Assembly (NCBI GenBank): GCA_050246115.1
Contig: JBFWWP010000017.1
Span: 62,001 to 126,000, forward strand
Direction: 5' to 3'
DNA: 64,000 bases
Source of the DNA: JBFWWP01 sp050246115
Lineage (GTDB): Bacteria; Planctomycetota; UBA8108; UBA1146; JAJFFE01
Made by a program: the position numbers and the translations under genes. Every line of letters starts with the position of its first letter. Position 1 is the stretch's first letter. Shown piece after piece: positions 52,435 through 61,352 of this stretch. The notes below the pieces were generated by a model. That model saw only the letters and a list, made by a program, of their open reading frames with translations. It did not search any database and was not told where the DNA came from.

Positions 52435-53679
52435 TCAGGTGCCGATGGCTTGCGCCGTGAGGCGTTCGACGATGGATTCGCCGATCCGGAGCGAGGCCGT
52501 GGCCGCCGGGGACGGCGCATTGAGCACGTTGATGACCCGCTCTCGTTCGACGATGAGGAAGTCGTCGACCAACGAACCCGTGCGGGTCAAGGCTTGAGCG
52601 CGGATCCCCGCAGGCGCGGGCGTGAGGTCGCTCGCCTGGATCTCCGGCATCAATCGCTGCAGCGCTTTGACGAATGCACGCTTACTGAAGCTCCGCCACA
52701 TTTCACCGCAGCCCATGCGCCAGTGGCGTCGTGCCAGCCGCACGAACCCTGGGTAGGTGAGGGATTCGAAGAGATCCTTCAGGTTTACCTGACTCCGGGT
52801 GTAGCCCTCGCGAGCGAAGGCGAGGACGGCGTTGGGACCGCACTCGACGCCACCCCGAATCATGCGTGTGAAGTGCACCCCGAGGAACGGGAAGTTCGGG
52901 TCAGGGACGGGGTAGATCAGGTTGCGACAGAGTCGTTCGCGCTCGTGCCGCAGTTCGTAGTACTCCCCGCGAAACGGCACGATCTTCGCGTCCGGCTGTG
53001 CTCCGCCGAGACGCGCGACTCGGTCGCAGTGGAGCCCCGCACAGTTGACCACGCGCCGCGCTTCGAACTCCCCGGCAGTGCTCGCTACCCGACATCCATC
53101 CGCCTGCGCGTGCAACCCCGTGACCCGCGCCTCGAAGACGATTCGATGCCCGGCTGTGAGCAACAGCCGCGCGAGCTGCTGGCAGACCGCCAAGTAGTCG
53201 ACGATCCCGGCTTCCGGCACGTGAATGGCACGCTGCCCGGCGGCGTGCGGTTCGAGCTCACGGAGTCGCGCACGGTCGATTGGCTCACAGCGTACGCCGT
53301 TTGCCTGCCCGCGCTCGTAGATCTTGTCGAGCGCGGCGAACTCGCTTTCGTGGACGGCGACGATCACCTTGCCACAGATCTCGTACGGGATGGCGTGCTC
53401 GGCGCAGAACTGCTCCATGGCGCGCTTACCCTCGCGGCAATGGACCGCCTTCATTGACCCCGGCTTGTAGTAGATGCCGGTGTGCAGCACGCCAGAGTTG
53501 TGGCTGGTCTGGTGGGCCGCGACCGACCCTTCCTTTTCGAGGATCAGGATCTTGTCGTCCGGGAAACGCCGCGAGTACTGCCAGGCCGTGGCGAGTCCGA
53601 CGATGCCACCACCGATGACGAGGAGGTCGACCGGACCGGACTCGGAACGATCGCTCGTCTGCGAGACCGGCGGCGTCAT
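52435..53679 (-). CDS. lhgO: L-2-hydroxyglutarate oxidase/dehydrogenase
   Basis: 414 residues from ATG 53679. FAD-dependent DAO-fold enzyme: dinucleotide motif VIGGGIVGLATAW, EKEGSVAAHQTSHNSGVLHTGIYYKPGS, ADGCRV...VVNCAGLHCDRVA, and PVPDPNFPFLGVHFTRMIRGGVECGPNAVLAF. These are the LhgO/YgaF signature regions. It oxidises L-2-hydroxyglutarate to 2-oxoglutarate, passing electrons to the respiratory chain. It lies 123 bases downstream of topA on the same strand; the two may be co-transcribed, without an obvious functional connection. Confidence 0.94.
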   Translation of the reverse strand: MTPPVSQTSDRSESGPVDLLVIGGGIVGLATAWQYSRRFPDDKILILEKEGSVAAHQTSHNSGVLHTGIYYKPGSMKAVHCREGKRAMEQFCAEHAIPYEICGKVIVAVHESEFAALDKIYERGQANGVRCEPIDRARLRELEPHAAGQRAIHVPEAGIVDYLAVCQQLARLLLTAGHRIVFEARVTGLHAQADGCRVASTAGEFEARRVVNCAGLHCDRVARLGGAQPDAKIVPFRGEYYELRHERERLCRNLIYPVPDPNFPFLGVHFTRMIRGGVECGPNAVLAFAREGYTRSQVNLKDLFESLTYPGFVRLARRHWRMGCGEMWRSFSKRAFVKALQRLMPEIQASDLTPAPAGIRAQALTRTGSLVDDFLIVERERVINVLNAPSPAATASLRIGESIVERLTAQAIGT

Positions 53680-53802
53680 GATGTTGGCTTCCAGGGCGCG
53701 AGCTGCTGATTCGGGACATGGTGGACACTCGATCGACGAGTCTCCGGGTGGTAGCGAGTTGGCGGCTGCCGTCGCGTCGTTGATTGAATCGCGGGCACGC
53801 GG

Positions 53803-56571
53803 TTACTCCGTCGTCACGCTCTTGCGAGACGACTTCTTCTTCGCCGTCTTCTTGGTTGTCTTCTTCGTTACCTTCTTGGTCGACTTCCCGGTTGTCGGCT
53901 TGGAGGACTTCCCGGGTGGGGTCGCGCTCGAGTCTTCGGTCGCGGTCTCAGCGCTCGTCTTGGAGGTGGCCTTCTTCGCCGACTTCTTCTTCGAGACCTT
54001 CTTGCGCTTGGCCGGACCCCGAGCGCGTCGGTCCAAGATCAACTGGACCGCCTGCGCTATCGTCAGTTCGTCCGGAGACAGGTCGCGCGGCAGAGAGGCG
54101 TTGGTCTCCCCGTCCGTGGCGTAGGGTCCGTAGCGCCCGGGCAGTACCCGGATGGTCGCGCCGTCGAGAGCCTCCACTTCGGCGAAGGTCCGGAGAGGTT
54201 CCGCCGCAGCCTGGCGGCGGCGGCGCGGCTCCTGCGCAAGGAGCTCGAGGGCGCGTTCGCGTCCCACCGTCAGCAGGTTGTCCTCGAGCGCGAGACTGCG
54301 GGTGTCCGCGCCGCGCTTGATGTAGGGCCCATACCGGCCGTTGTGCGCCATGATCGGCACGCCTGCGTCGTCGACTCCGACTTCCCGCGGCAACGCCAGC
54401 AGTTGCACGGCGACCTCGAGAGTCAGCGTGTCCGGGGTCATGCCCTTGAGCAGCGATGACATCTTGGGCTTGGCGGCCGCGTCATCGGTCGCGTCTCCCA
54501 GCTGCACGTACGGGCCGAAGCGACCGGACTTGACGTAGATCGGTTCGCCGGTGTCTGGATGGGCCCCCAGAGTCTGTGGGCCTTCCTTCTTGGCGGCGAG
54601 CAGCTTTCGAACCGTCGGTTCATCGATCTCGTCCGGACACAATCCTTCGGGTATCGGTGCCGTCTCCTCGCCCGACTGCAGGAACGGACCGTAACGACCG
54701 ACCCGAATGACGACCGTCTCGCCGTCCACTTCGATCCCGAGCGGGATCGAGCACACGGTGCGCGGGTCGATGTCCTGCTCTTTCTTGTTGAGCAGCGGGC
54801 GAAGTCCAGTCTTGCCGTTGCCGAAGTAGAACTCCTTGAGGTAGGGCAGGGCTTCCCCTTCCCCGCGCGCAATCGCGTCGAGACGATCCTCCATGGACAC
54901 GGTGAAGTTGAGGTCGACCAAGTAGCCGAAGTGCTCGGTCATCAGTCGCACCACGGCGAAGGCGACGAAGGTCGGGACGAGGGCCGACCCCTTCTTGAAG
55001 GTGTAGTCGCGTCGGATGATGGTGTCGATGATGCTCGCGTACGTGCTCGGTCGCCCGATGCCGGACTCCTCCATGGCTTTCACGAGCGACGCTTCGGTGA
55101 AGCGGGCCGGCGGTTGCGTGGTGTGCCCCTCGGCCTGGATGGACTCGGCGGACACGGCTTCGCCCTCGCGCATGGGCGGCAGGATCACTTCTTTGTCGGC
55201 GAGGGCTGCGTCCGGGTCGTCCGATCCCTCGACGTAGGCGCGCAAGAAGCCGGGGAAGTCGATCACGTTGCCGGTCGCCTGGAACACGAGTTCCTTGCCG
55301 TCGGCCTGGGCCGCCACGCGCACCGTCATGCGCCGACCGCGAGCGTCTTTCATTTGGCAAGCCATGGTGCGCATCCAGATGAGCTCGTACAGGCGCTGCT
55401 CGTCGGCGCTCACCTTGCCCTCGACCTCGGCCGGCGTGGGGAAGCTCTCGCCCGCCGGTCGAATGGCCTCGTGGGCTTCCTGCGCGTTCTTCACCTTCGT
55501 CTTGTAGGTGCGCGGTTCGGCCGGCAGGAAGTCGTTGCCGTAGAGCGACAACACGGCGCTGCGAGTCGCGCGGATCGCCTCCGGGGAGAGCGTGACCGAG
55601 TCGGTTCGCATGTAGGTGATGTAGCCGAGTTCGTAGAGACGCTGGGCGGCGCGCATGGTGCGTTTGGCATCGAAGCGCAGCTTGCGCCCGCCCTCCTGCT
55701 GCAGCGTCGAGGTGGTGAACGGCGGCGGCGGAGCCTTGGTGAACGGCTTTTCCTCCGTGGAGGTCACCCGGAAGGAGGCCGTCGCGAGCGCGCTCGCGAG
55801 TCGTTGGGCCGTGGCCTCATCGAGCAGGACGGCGTCGTTGCGGGTCAGTTTGCCGGTGTCGGGATCGAAGTCACGCCCGCCGGCCAGGCGCTGACCCGAA
55901 ATCGTGATCAAGCGCGCGGGGAAGGTGTGGCGGTCCCCGGTCGCGAACAGCCCGGCGAGATCCCAATAGGTCGCGCTCTGGAATCGCATGCGGGCGAGTT
56001 CGCGCTCGACGATCATGCGAATCGCGATGCTCTGGACGCGGCCCGCCGAGAGTTTCGGGCGCACCTTGCGCCACAGAATCGGCGACACCTCATAGCCATA
56101 GAGGCGATCGATCGTGCGCCGAGCCTTGTAGGCCTCGACCAAGTTCGTGTCGATCGTGCGCGTTTCCTTCAAGGCCCGAAGCACCGCCTCGCGAGTGATC
56201 TCGTGAAACACCATGCGTTGCATGGGCACCTTGGGCTTGAGCACCTCGGCGAGGTGCCAACTGATGGCCTCCCCCTCGCGATCTTCGTCGGTGGCGAGCA
56301 GCAGACCGTCGACTTCCTTGAGGCGGGCCCGCAGGTCGCGGATGACTTTGGTCTTGTCGTCGGATACCACGTAGAGGGGCGCGAAGTCCTCGTCCACGTT
56401 GATGCCGAGCCGCGCCCAAGGCTCCTTGCGGAACTCGTCCGGGATCTCTGCCGCACTGGCCGGCAGGTCCCGAATGTGGCCGACACTCGACTCGACGACG
56501 TACTCCTTGCCCAGGAACCGCCGGAGCGTCTTGGCTTTGGTCGGCGACTCCACGATCACGAGCTTGGTCAT
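53803..56571 (-). CDS. topA: DNA topoisomerase I (type IA)
   Basis: 922 residues from ATG 56571; the upstream in-frame extension to 56622 is not needed (KLVIVESPTKAKT is the conserved N-terminus). Toprim residues are seen in VIVESPTKAKT and ATDEDREGEAISWH, and the catalytic Tyr in YITYMRTDS near residue 320. It relaxes negative supercoils. The usual Cys4 zinc ribbons are absent. Instead there are several GRYGPY / RFGPYVQLGD topoisomerase C-terminal repeats. A final 60 or so residues are almost all Lys, Ser, Thr and Ala (KKxxKKxxKK), a histone-H1-like tail that is common in planctomycete and actinobacterial TopA. Confidence 0.95.
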   Translation of the reverse strand: MTKLVIVESPTKAKTLRRFLGKEYVVESSVGHIRDLPASAAEIPDEFRKEPWARLGINVDEDFAPLYVVSDDKTKVIRDLRARLKEVDGLLLATDEDREGEAISWHLAEVLKPKVPMQRMVFHEITREAVLRALKETRTIDTNLVEAYKARRTIDRLYGYEVSPILWRKVRPKLSAGRVQSIAIRMIVERELARMRFQSATYWDLAGLFATGDRHTFPARLITISGQRLAGGRDFDPDTGKLTRNDAVLLDEATAQRLASALATASFRVTSTEEKPFTKAPPPPFTTSTLQQEGGRKLRFDAKRTMRAAQRLYELGYITYMRTDSVTLSPEAIRATRSAVLSLYGNDFLPAEPRTYKTKVKNAQEAHEAIRPAGESFPTPAEVEGKVSADEQRLYELIWMRTMACQMKDARGRRMTVRVAAQADGKELVFQATGNVIDFPGFLRAYVEGSDDPDAALADKEVILPPMREGEAVSAESIQAEGHTTQPPARFTEASLVKAMEESGIGRPSTYASIIDTIIRRDYTFKKGSALVPTFVAFAVVRLMTEHFGYLVDLNFTVSMEDRLDAIARGEGEALPYLKEFYFGNGKTGLRPLLNKKEQDIDPRTVCSIPLGIEVDGETVVIRVGRYGPFLQSGEETAPIPEGLCPDEIDEPTVRKLLAAKKEGPQTLGAHPDTGEPIYVKSGRFGPYVQLGDATDDAAAKPKMSSLLKGMTPDTLTLEVAVQLLALPREVGVDDAGVPIMAHNGRYGPYIKRGADTRSLALEDNLLTVGRERALELLAQEPRRRRQAAAEPLRTFAEVEALDGATIRVLPGRYGPYATDGETNASLPRDLSPDELTIAQAVQLILDRRARGPAKRKKVSKKKSAKKATSKTSAETATEDSSATPPGKSSKPTTGKSTKKVTKKTTKKTAKKKSSRKSVTTE

Positions 56572-57162
56572 CGGCGGTGGTGCTCCTGCTTGGGCGGTGA
56601 GTGCGTCGGTTCTCTTGGGCAAGCGAGCGCGGGCGAAATCCCTCCGATGGATCGGCCTTCGGGTTCGCCAGATTCAGCGCGCGTCTGAAGGTGGAACCTG
56701 CGCGGGCGGGTGTCAAGTCCCGCCCGCGGGGTCCAGGTGAGAATGACATCCTGCTGCGGGTCGTGCAGCCGGGCGTCCCGGGACGCCGCGCCACCCTGCT
56801 TGGCCTCGGCGTAACCGCTTCTCCGGCTTGGGTTTCACGTCGCTGGGGGCGGCCGGATTCGACCCCGAGCCGAGGTGGACGGAGCCCCGACCGGCGGGGC
56901 CCCGAGCGGGTTCGGCGTCCGGCTCGGGTCGAGGCTGACCCGGCGATCCGCGCTCCGAGGTCGTTGCCAAGGGGGTCGCCGAAGGACCTTCGGCCACTCG
57001 GCCACACCTCCCAGTCCCCCCGCCTCCGGGGACGGGCGCGCTCGTGCCACGCTCGGCACCCCCGCGGCGGAGCGGGTCCGGGTTTCGAGTGGGCGGCGGC
57101 CGTCGCTTCGGTTCGAATGGCGCCCGAGACCCAGCGATCCCCAACGACGGAAGAGCCCTCCC
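56572..57162. other. Divergent intergenic region between topA and fpg
   Basis: Very GC-rich and open in several frames, but none of the frames has convincing composition. It should contain both promoters. No hairpin or repeat of note. Confidence 0.4.
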
Positions 57163-57978
57163 ATGCCCGAGTTGCCCGAGGTCGAGACCACGCGTCGCTC
57201 AGTCGCCTCCGCCCTCCGGGGACGCCGATTCGAGCGCGTGGTGGTGCGCGAGCGCGCCCTGCGCTGGCCGGTGCCCGCTCGCCTGACCGCTCGGCTCGCG
57301 GGGTGTCGCGTGCTCTCCGTGGAGCGCCGCGCAAAGTACCTGTTGATGCGCACCGACCGCGGGGCTGTGATCCTGCACCTGGGCATGTCGGGTAGCCTGC
57401 GGCTCGTCGACCCGGACGTCCCGCCAAGACCTCACGACCATGTCGACTTTTGGTTCGACGCCGGCCAGTGCCTGAGGCTGCACGATCCGCGGCGGTTTGG
57501 TGCGGTGCTCTGGACGCCGGGCGACCCGTTGGAGCATCCGCTGCTCCGAGAACTCGGCCCTGAGCCCCTGGGTTCCGACCTGACGCCCGAGTACCTCCAC
57601 CTGCGAGCGCGCGGGCGCCGTCGGGTGCTGCGTGACTTCCTGCTGGATGGCAGGGTGCTTGCCGGCGTTGGGAACATCTACGCCAACGAGGCCGCGCACC
57701 GCGCAGGCATTCACCCTCTGCGCGCGGCGGGTCGCGTTGCGCTCCCGCGATATCGCCGGTTGGTGACCGCGATCCGGGACGTCCTCGCGGAGGCGATCGC
57801 GCGCGGCGGGACGACGTTGCGTGACTTCGTCGACGGGCATGGACAGGCTGGCGGCTACGGCGACGTCTTGACCGTGTACGACCGGGAAGGGCGGGCGTGT
57901 CGGACCTGCGGAGAGCTGGTCCGGCGACGAGCGCATGGGGCACGCTCGGTCTTCTACTGCAGCGTGTGCCAACGGTGA
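57163..57978 (+). CDS. fpg: Formamidopyrimidine-DNA glycosylase
   Basis: 271 residues from ATG 57163. The catalytic N-terminus PELPEVETTRRSV is exact (Pro as nucleophile after Met removal, and the following Glu). Other hallmarks are the catalytic-loop lysine in ERRAKYLLM, HLGMSGSLRL, DPRRFGAV, VGNIYANEA (helix-two-turn-helix) and the C-terminal zinc finger CRTCGE...YCSVCQR. It removes oxidised purines such as 8-oxoguanine and nicks the abasic site. Single gene. Confidence 0.96.
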   Translation: MPELPEVETTRRSVASALRGRRFERVVVRERALRWPVPARLTARLAGCRVLSVERRAKYLLMRTDRGAVILHLGMSGSLRLVDPDVPPRPHDHVDFWFDAGQCLRLHDPRRFGAVLWTPGDPLEHPLLRELGPEPLGSDLTPEYLHLRARGRRRVLRDFLLDGRVLAGVGNIYANEAAHRAGIHPLRAAGRVALPRYRRLVTAIRDVLAEAIARGGTTLRDFVDGHGQAGGYGDVLTVYDREGRACRTCGELVRRRAHGARSVFYCSVCQR

Positions 57979-58027
57979 CGCGAGGCGGTGAGGCTCGCTC
58001 GAAACCCGATCGGGTCCTAAGGCGAAG

Positions 58028-58050
58028 GGGGGGCTTTCGCAAAGCCCCCT
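58028..58050. repeat. Palindromic intergenic element, locus 3
   Basis: AGGGGGCTTT and its complement AAAGCCCCCT flank CGC in the 57979-58230 gap, directly downstream of fpg. It shares its arms with the perfect palindrome at 45913-45936 and the partial copy near 32900. A Rho-independent terminator role for fpg is also possible. Confidence 0.8.
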
Positions 58051-58230
58051 CGTGGCTGCGGCAAAGCCCTATCCACTTCACCCACAAACGCTCGCCTTCG
58101 GCGCTGGCCGAGTTGGCGCAGGTGCTTTTGCGGCAAGGCGCTACCGGAACGGTTACCTTGGACGGAAAGCGTGCACGGCGGAGCGCACCTCGCTGCGGGG
58201 TTGGACTCGCCGCCTTCGAGAGGAGTCAGC

Positions 58231-58557
58231 ATGGATGCGTGTCCACACTGCGGGGAAACGCTAGCGCGAAACGCCCGCTTCTGTCGCCATTGTGGGAGCG
58301 ATGAGGAAACGGGCTGGAGCCCCGATGTCGAGTACCACTCCGTCGAGCTGCCGGAGCCTGCGTCGGACTCCGGTGCACCCGGTGTCTCGCCCCCCTTGGA
58401 GCCGACGCTTCGTCGTCGCCGTGTGATCAGCGTGATCGCGCTGGTGCTCGGGGCCTCCGCGCTCATTCCGTCGGGCTTCGGCGAAGCCTCGATGATGATC
58501 GGCTTGGTCCTGTTCGTCGGCGGGGCCTACGGCCTGTGGAACACGATCCGCGGATAG
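58231..58557 (+). CDS. Small zinc-ribbon membrane protein
   Basis: 108 residues from ATG 58231 (AGAGGAG just upstream). The N-terminus has a CPHCGETL...FCRHCGSDEE zinc ribbon (double CxxC). A linker of about 40 Pro/Ser-rich residues follows, then two membrane helices (RVISVIALVLGASALIPSGF and SMMIGLVLFVGGAYGLWN). Zinc-ribbon domain proteins of this type are common and of unknown function. The gene is bracketed by palindromic intergenic elements on both sides. Confidence 0.85.
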   Translation: MDACPHCGETLARNARFCRHCGSDEETGWSPDVEYHSVELPEPASDSGAPGVSPPLEPTLRRRRVISVIALVLGASALIPSGFGEASMMIGLVLFVGGAYGLWNTIRG

Positions 58558-58595
58558 CTTTGCGAGGGGCTCTCGCAGGCCGCCTTGGAAAGCCA

Positions 58596-58638
58596 CTAGG
58601 CCCGAAGCAAGCGCGGCATGCGCTTGCTTCGGGCCTAG
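58596..58638. repeat. Palindromic intergenic element, locus 4 (perfect)
   Basis: CTAGGCCCGAAGCAAGCGC (58596-58614) pairs perfectly over 19 bases with 58620-58638 around the loop GGCAT. It has the same AAGCAAGCGC core as the hairpins at 32859 and 45867, and lies between convergent genes (stops at 58557 and 58709). It could also work as a bidirectional terminator. Confidence 0.9.
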
Positions 58639-58708
58639 ATGGACGAAGTGAGGCCAGGCTCCGCCAGCAAGGGTCAGTTCCACACCATGAGCACCTCCGC
58701 GAGTACGG

Positions 58709-61177
58709 CTATTGCGGCACGGACTCGGGAATCAGCACCTCGAAGGTGAAACCGTCGCGTTCGTCGGCGTCGACTTGCACGATCGCGCCCGAGTGGAGGG
58801 CGTCGTCGAGGATGAGATCGGCGACGCGATCCTCGATCTTGTCTTCGATCACGCGCCGCAAGCCGCGGGCACCCGAGCGCGGATTGGCTCCCAGAGTGAT
58901 CAGGCGATCGGCGGCAGGCTCGGTTAGCTGAATCTTGATGCACTGTTTCGTCATGCGCGACTCGAGCTTTTTGAGTTCGAGCTGCAGGATCTGGCGCAAC
59001 TCTTCTATGGAGAAGAAGTCGAACGGCACCACTTCGTCGATCCGGTTGAGGAACTCGGGTCGAAAGTGGGCGCGCACGGCCTCGATGACCTTCGCGTGCT
59101 GATCGTTGCGGTCGCGATCGGCGGTAGCGTTCGAGAAGCCGAGGGCGGAGCGGGTTTCGATTTCCCCCACACCGAGATTCGAGGTGAGGATCAGGATCGT
59201 GTTGCGGAAGTCGACTTGCCGACCGAAGGAATCCGTCAACCGTCCTTCCTCGAGAATCTGCAGTAGCATGTTCGAGACGTCGGGGTGCGCCTTCTCGATC
59301 TCATCGAAGAGCACCACCATGTACGGCTTGCGTCGCACCTTCTCCGTGAGCTGACCGCCTTCTTCGTAGCCCACGTATCCGGGAGGCGATCCGACCAGGC
59401 GCGAGGCGGAGTGTTTCTCCATGTACTCCGACATGTCGAGTGCGAGAAGCGCGTCTTCCGAGCCAAAGAGAAAACGAGCCAGCGCCTTCGCCACCAGGGT
59501 CTTGCCCACCCCCGACGGACCCACGAAGACGAACGAACCCAATGGCCGGTGCGGATCGCGGAGTCCGGCGCGCGAGCGTCGAATCGCGCGAGCGATGGCC
59601 CGTACGGCACCCTTCTGGCTCACGACCATCTCGTGCAGCGTGGCCTCCATGTGCTTCAGGCGCTCGGCCTCGTCTTCGCGGAGATTCTGGACGGGAATCC
59701 CCGTCATGGCGGCCACGGTCTCACCGATGGTGGCTGCCGTGACCGAGCCGTCGACCTCCTTCGCGGACTTCTTCCAGTCCAGCAGGATCTGCTCCTTCTT
59801 GTCGCGCGCAGCTTCGAGCCGGTCGCGGATCTGCGCCGCCTGCAGGAAGTCCTGGGCGAACACGGACTCGTCCTTCTCGCGCTCGAGCCCCTGGATCTGC
59901 TGCTCGAGTCCGGTGATGTCAGGCGGGAGCGTCGTGCGTTGCAGCCGCTCGGACGAGCAGGCCTCGTCGATCACGTCGATCGCCTTGTCGGGCAAGAAGC
60001 GGTTGCTGATGTAGCGGATCGACAGATCGACGGCGGCTTCGATGGCGCTGTCTTGGATCTGGACGCGGTGATGAGCTTCGAAGGTGTCGCGCAAGCCCGT
60101 CAGAATGCGGATCGTTTCGTCGCGATCCGGCGGCTCGACGATGACGCTCTGGAAGCGGCGCTCCATGGCGCCGTCCTTCTCGATGTGTCGCCGGAACTCA
60201 TCGAGGGTGGTTGCTCCAATGCACTGGATCTCCCCCCGAGAGAGCGACGGCTTGAGGATGTTCGAGGCATCCAGGCTGGACTCCGAAGCCCCAGCGCCCA
60301 TGATCGTGTGGAGTTCGTCGATGAACAGGATGACGTTCCCGGCGTCGACGACTTCCTTGATGATGCCTTTGATGCGTTTCTCGAACTCGCCGCGGTACTT
60401 GGTGCCCGCGAGGAGGGAGGCCAAGTCGAGCGTGACCAGGCGACGGTTCGCGAGGATCTCCGGGACGCTGCCGTCCGAGATGCGCTGAGCCAGACCTTCG
60501 ATGATCGCCGTCTTTCCGACGCCCGGCTCACCCAGCACGACCGGGTTGTTCTTGGTCTTCCGCGACAGGATCTGGATGATCCGCTGGATCTCCTTGGCCC
60601 GGCCGATGACCGGGTCGATCTTGTTGCGCGCGGCAAGGTCGGTCAGGTCGACGCCGTTCGCGTCGAGCGTAGGGGTGGCCACGCTCTTCTTGCGCACGGC
60701 GGTGGTGACGGGCCGTGGGTCCGGCTCGCTCGGGTTCGCGGCGCCCAGCATTTGTTGAATGACCTCTCGGATGCGGTCCTTGTCGACTTCCTTCTCGGCG
60801 AGGATCCGGGACGCCTCGCCCTCTTCCTCACGGAGGATCCCCAGGAGCAAGTGTTCGGTGCCGATGTAGAAGTGTCCCATGCGGACGGCCTCGTCGGACG
60901 CCAGTTCCAACGACCGTTTGGCGTGGGGCGTGAAGCGAAGCGAACCACTGCCTGTGTCTTTGGAGGGGATCCGCTCGAGACTGTCGTCCAGGGTTTGAGA
61001 GAGGTCTTCCGTCGAGAGGTTGCAGCGGATCAGCGCCTGGACGGCGACCGAGTCCTTCTGGGAGAGGAGCGCGGAGAGGATGTGCTCGGTGCCGACGTAT
61101 CCATGCTGGAGCCGGCGGGCTTTCTCGTTCGAGACCTGGAGCACTTTCTCGGCTTTTTCGGTGAACTTGACCGCCAA
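58709..61177 (-). CDS. clpC: ClpC-type AAA+ unfoldase
   Basis: 822 residues from TTG 61177, with GAGGAGG ten bases upstream and AVKFTEKAEKVLQ as the first conserved residues. Order of features: N-domain (two repeats; HILSALL and HLLLGIL), first AAA+ with Walker A GEPGVGKT (about residue 215-222), a middle region with a UVR-type segment (DFLQAAQIRDRLE near 420) as in ClpC, and a second AAA+ with GPSGVGKT near 551, then arginine-finger and C-terminal D2 small domain. It would unfold substrates for ClpP. The length matches ClpC (about 810-850). No ClpP gene is in the window. Confidence 0.95.
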   Translation of the reverse strand: MAVKFTEKAEKVLQVSNEKARRLQHGYVGTEHILSALLSQKDSVAVQALIRCNLSTEDLSQTLDDSLERIPSKDTGSGSLRFTPHAKRSLELASDEAVRMGHFYIGTEHLLLGILREEEGEASRILAEKEVDKDRIREVIQQMLGAANPSEPDPRPVTTAVRKKSVATPTLDANGVDLTDLAARNKIDPVIGRAKEIQRIIQILSRKTKNNPVVLGEPGVGKTAIIEGLAQRISDGSVPEILANRRLVTLDLASLLAGTKYRGEFEKRIKGIIKEVVDAGNVILFIDELHTIMGAGASESSLDASNILKPSLSRGEIQCIGATTLDEFRRHIEKDGAMERRFQSVIVEPPDRDETIRILTGLRDTFEAHHRVQIQDSAIEAAVDLSIRYISNRFLPDKAIDVIDEACSSERLQRTTLPPDITGLEQQIQGLEREKDESVFAQDFLQAAQIRDRLEAARDKKEQILLDWKKSAKEVDGSVTAATIGETVAAMTGIPVQNLREDEAERLKHMEATLHEMVVSQKGAVRAIARAIRRSRAGLRDPHRPLGSFVFVGPSGVGKTLVAKALARFLFGSEDALLALDMSEYMEKHSASRLVGSPPGYVGYEEGGQLTEKVRRKPYMVVLFDEIEKAHPDVSNMLLQILEEGRLTDSFGRQVDFRNTILILTSNLGVGEIETRSALGFSNATADRDRNDQHAKVIEAVRAHFRPEFLNRIDEVVPFDFFSIEELRQILQLELKKLESRMTKQCIKIQLTEPAADRLITLGANPRSGARGLRRVIEDKIEDRVADLILDDALHSGAIVQVDADERDGFTFEVLIPESVPQ

Positions 61178-61352
61178 GGCAGATCCTCCTCGTGGTGTCG
61201 GCGGATCCAATACGGACCCAGTCTTGCATCCGACGAAGGATAGGATGGACTCGAGCCAGCGCGCAAATCCGCCGTTGAATCAAGCGGCCGCGCCCGGTAT
61301 GCCACAGGGTACGGATCTGTTGCCAGCAACCTCGAGCGAGGGAGAGAAAGCC

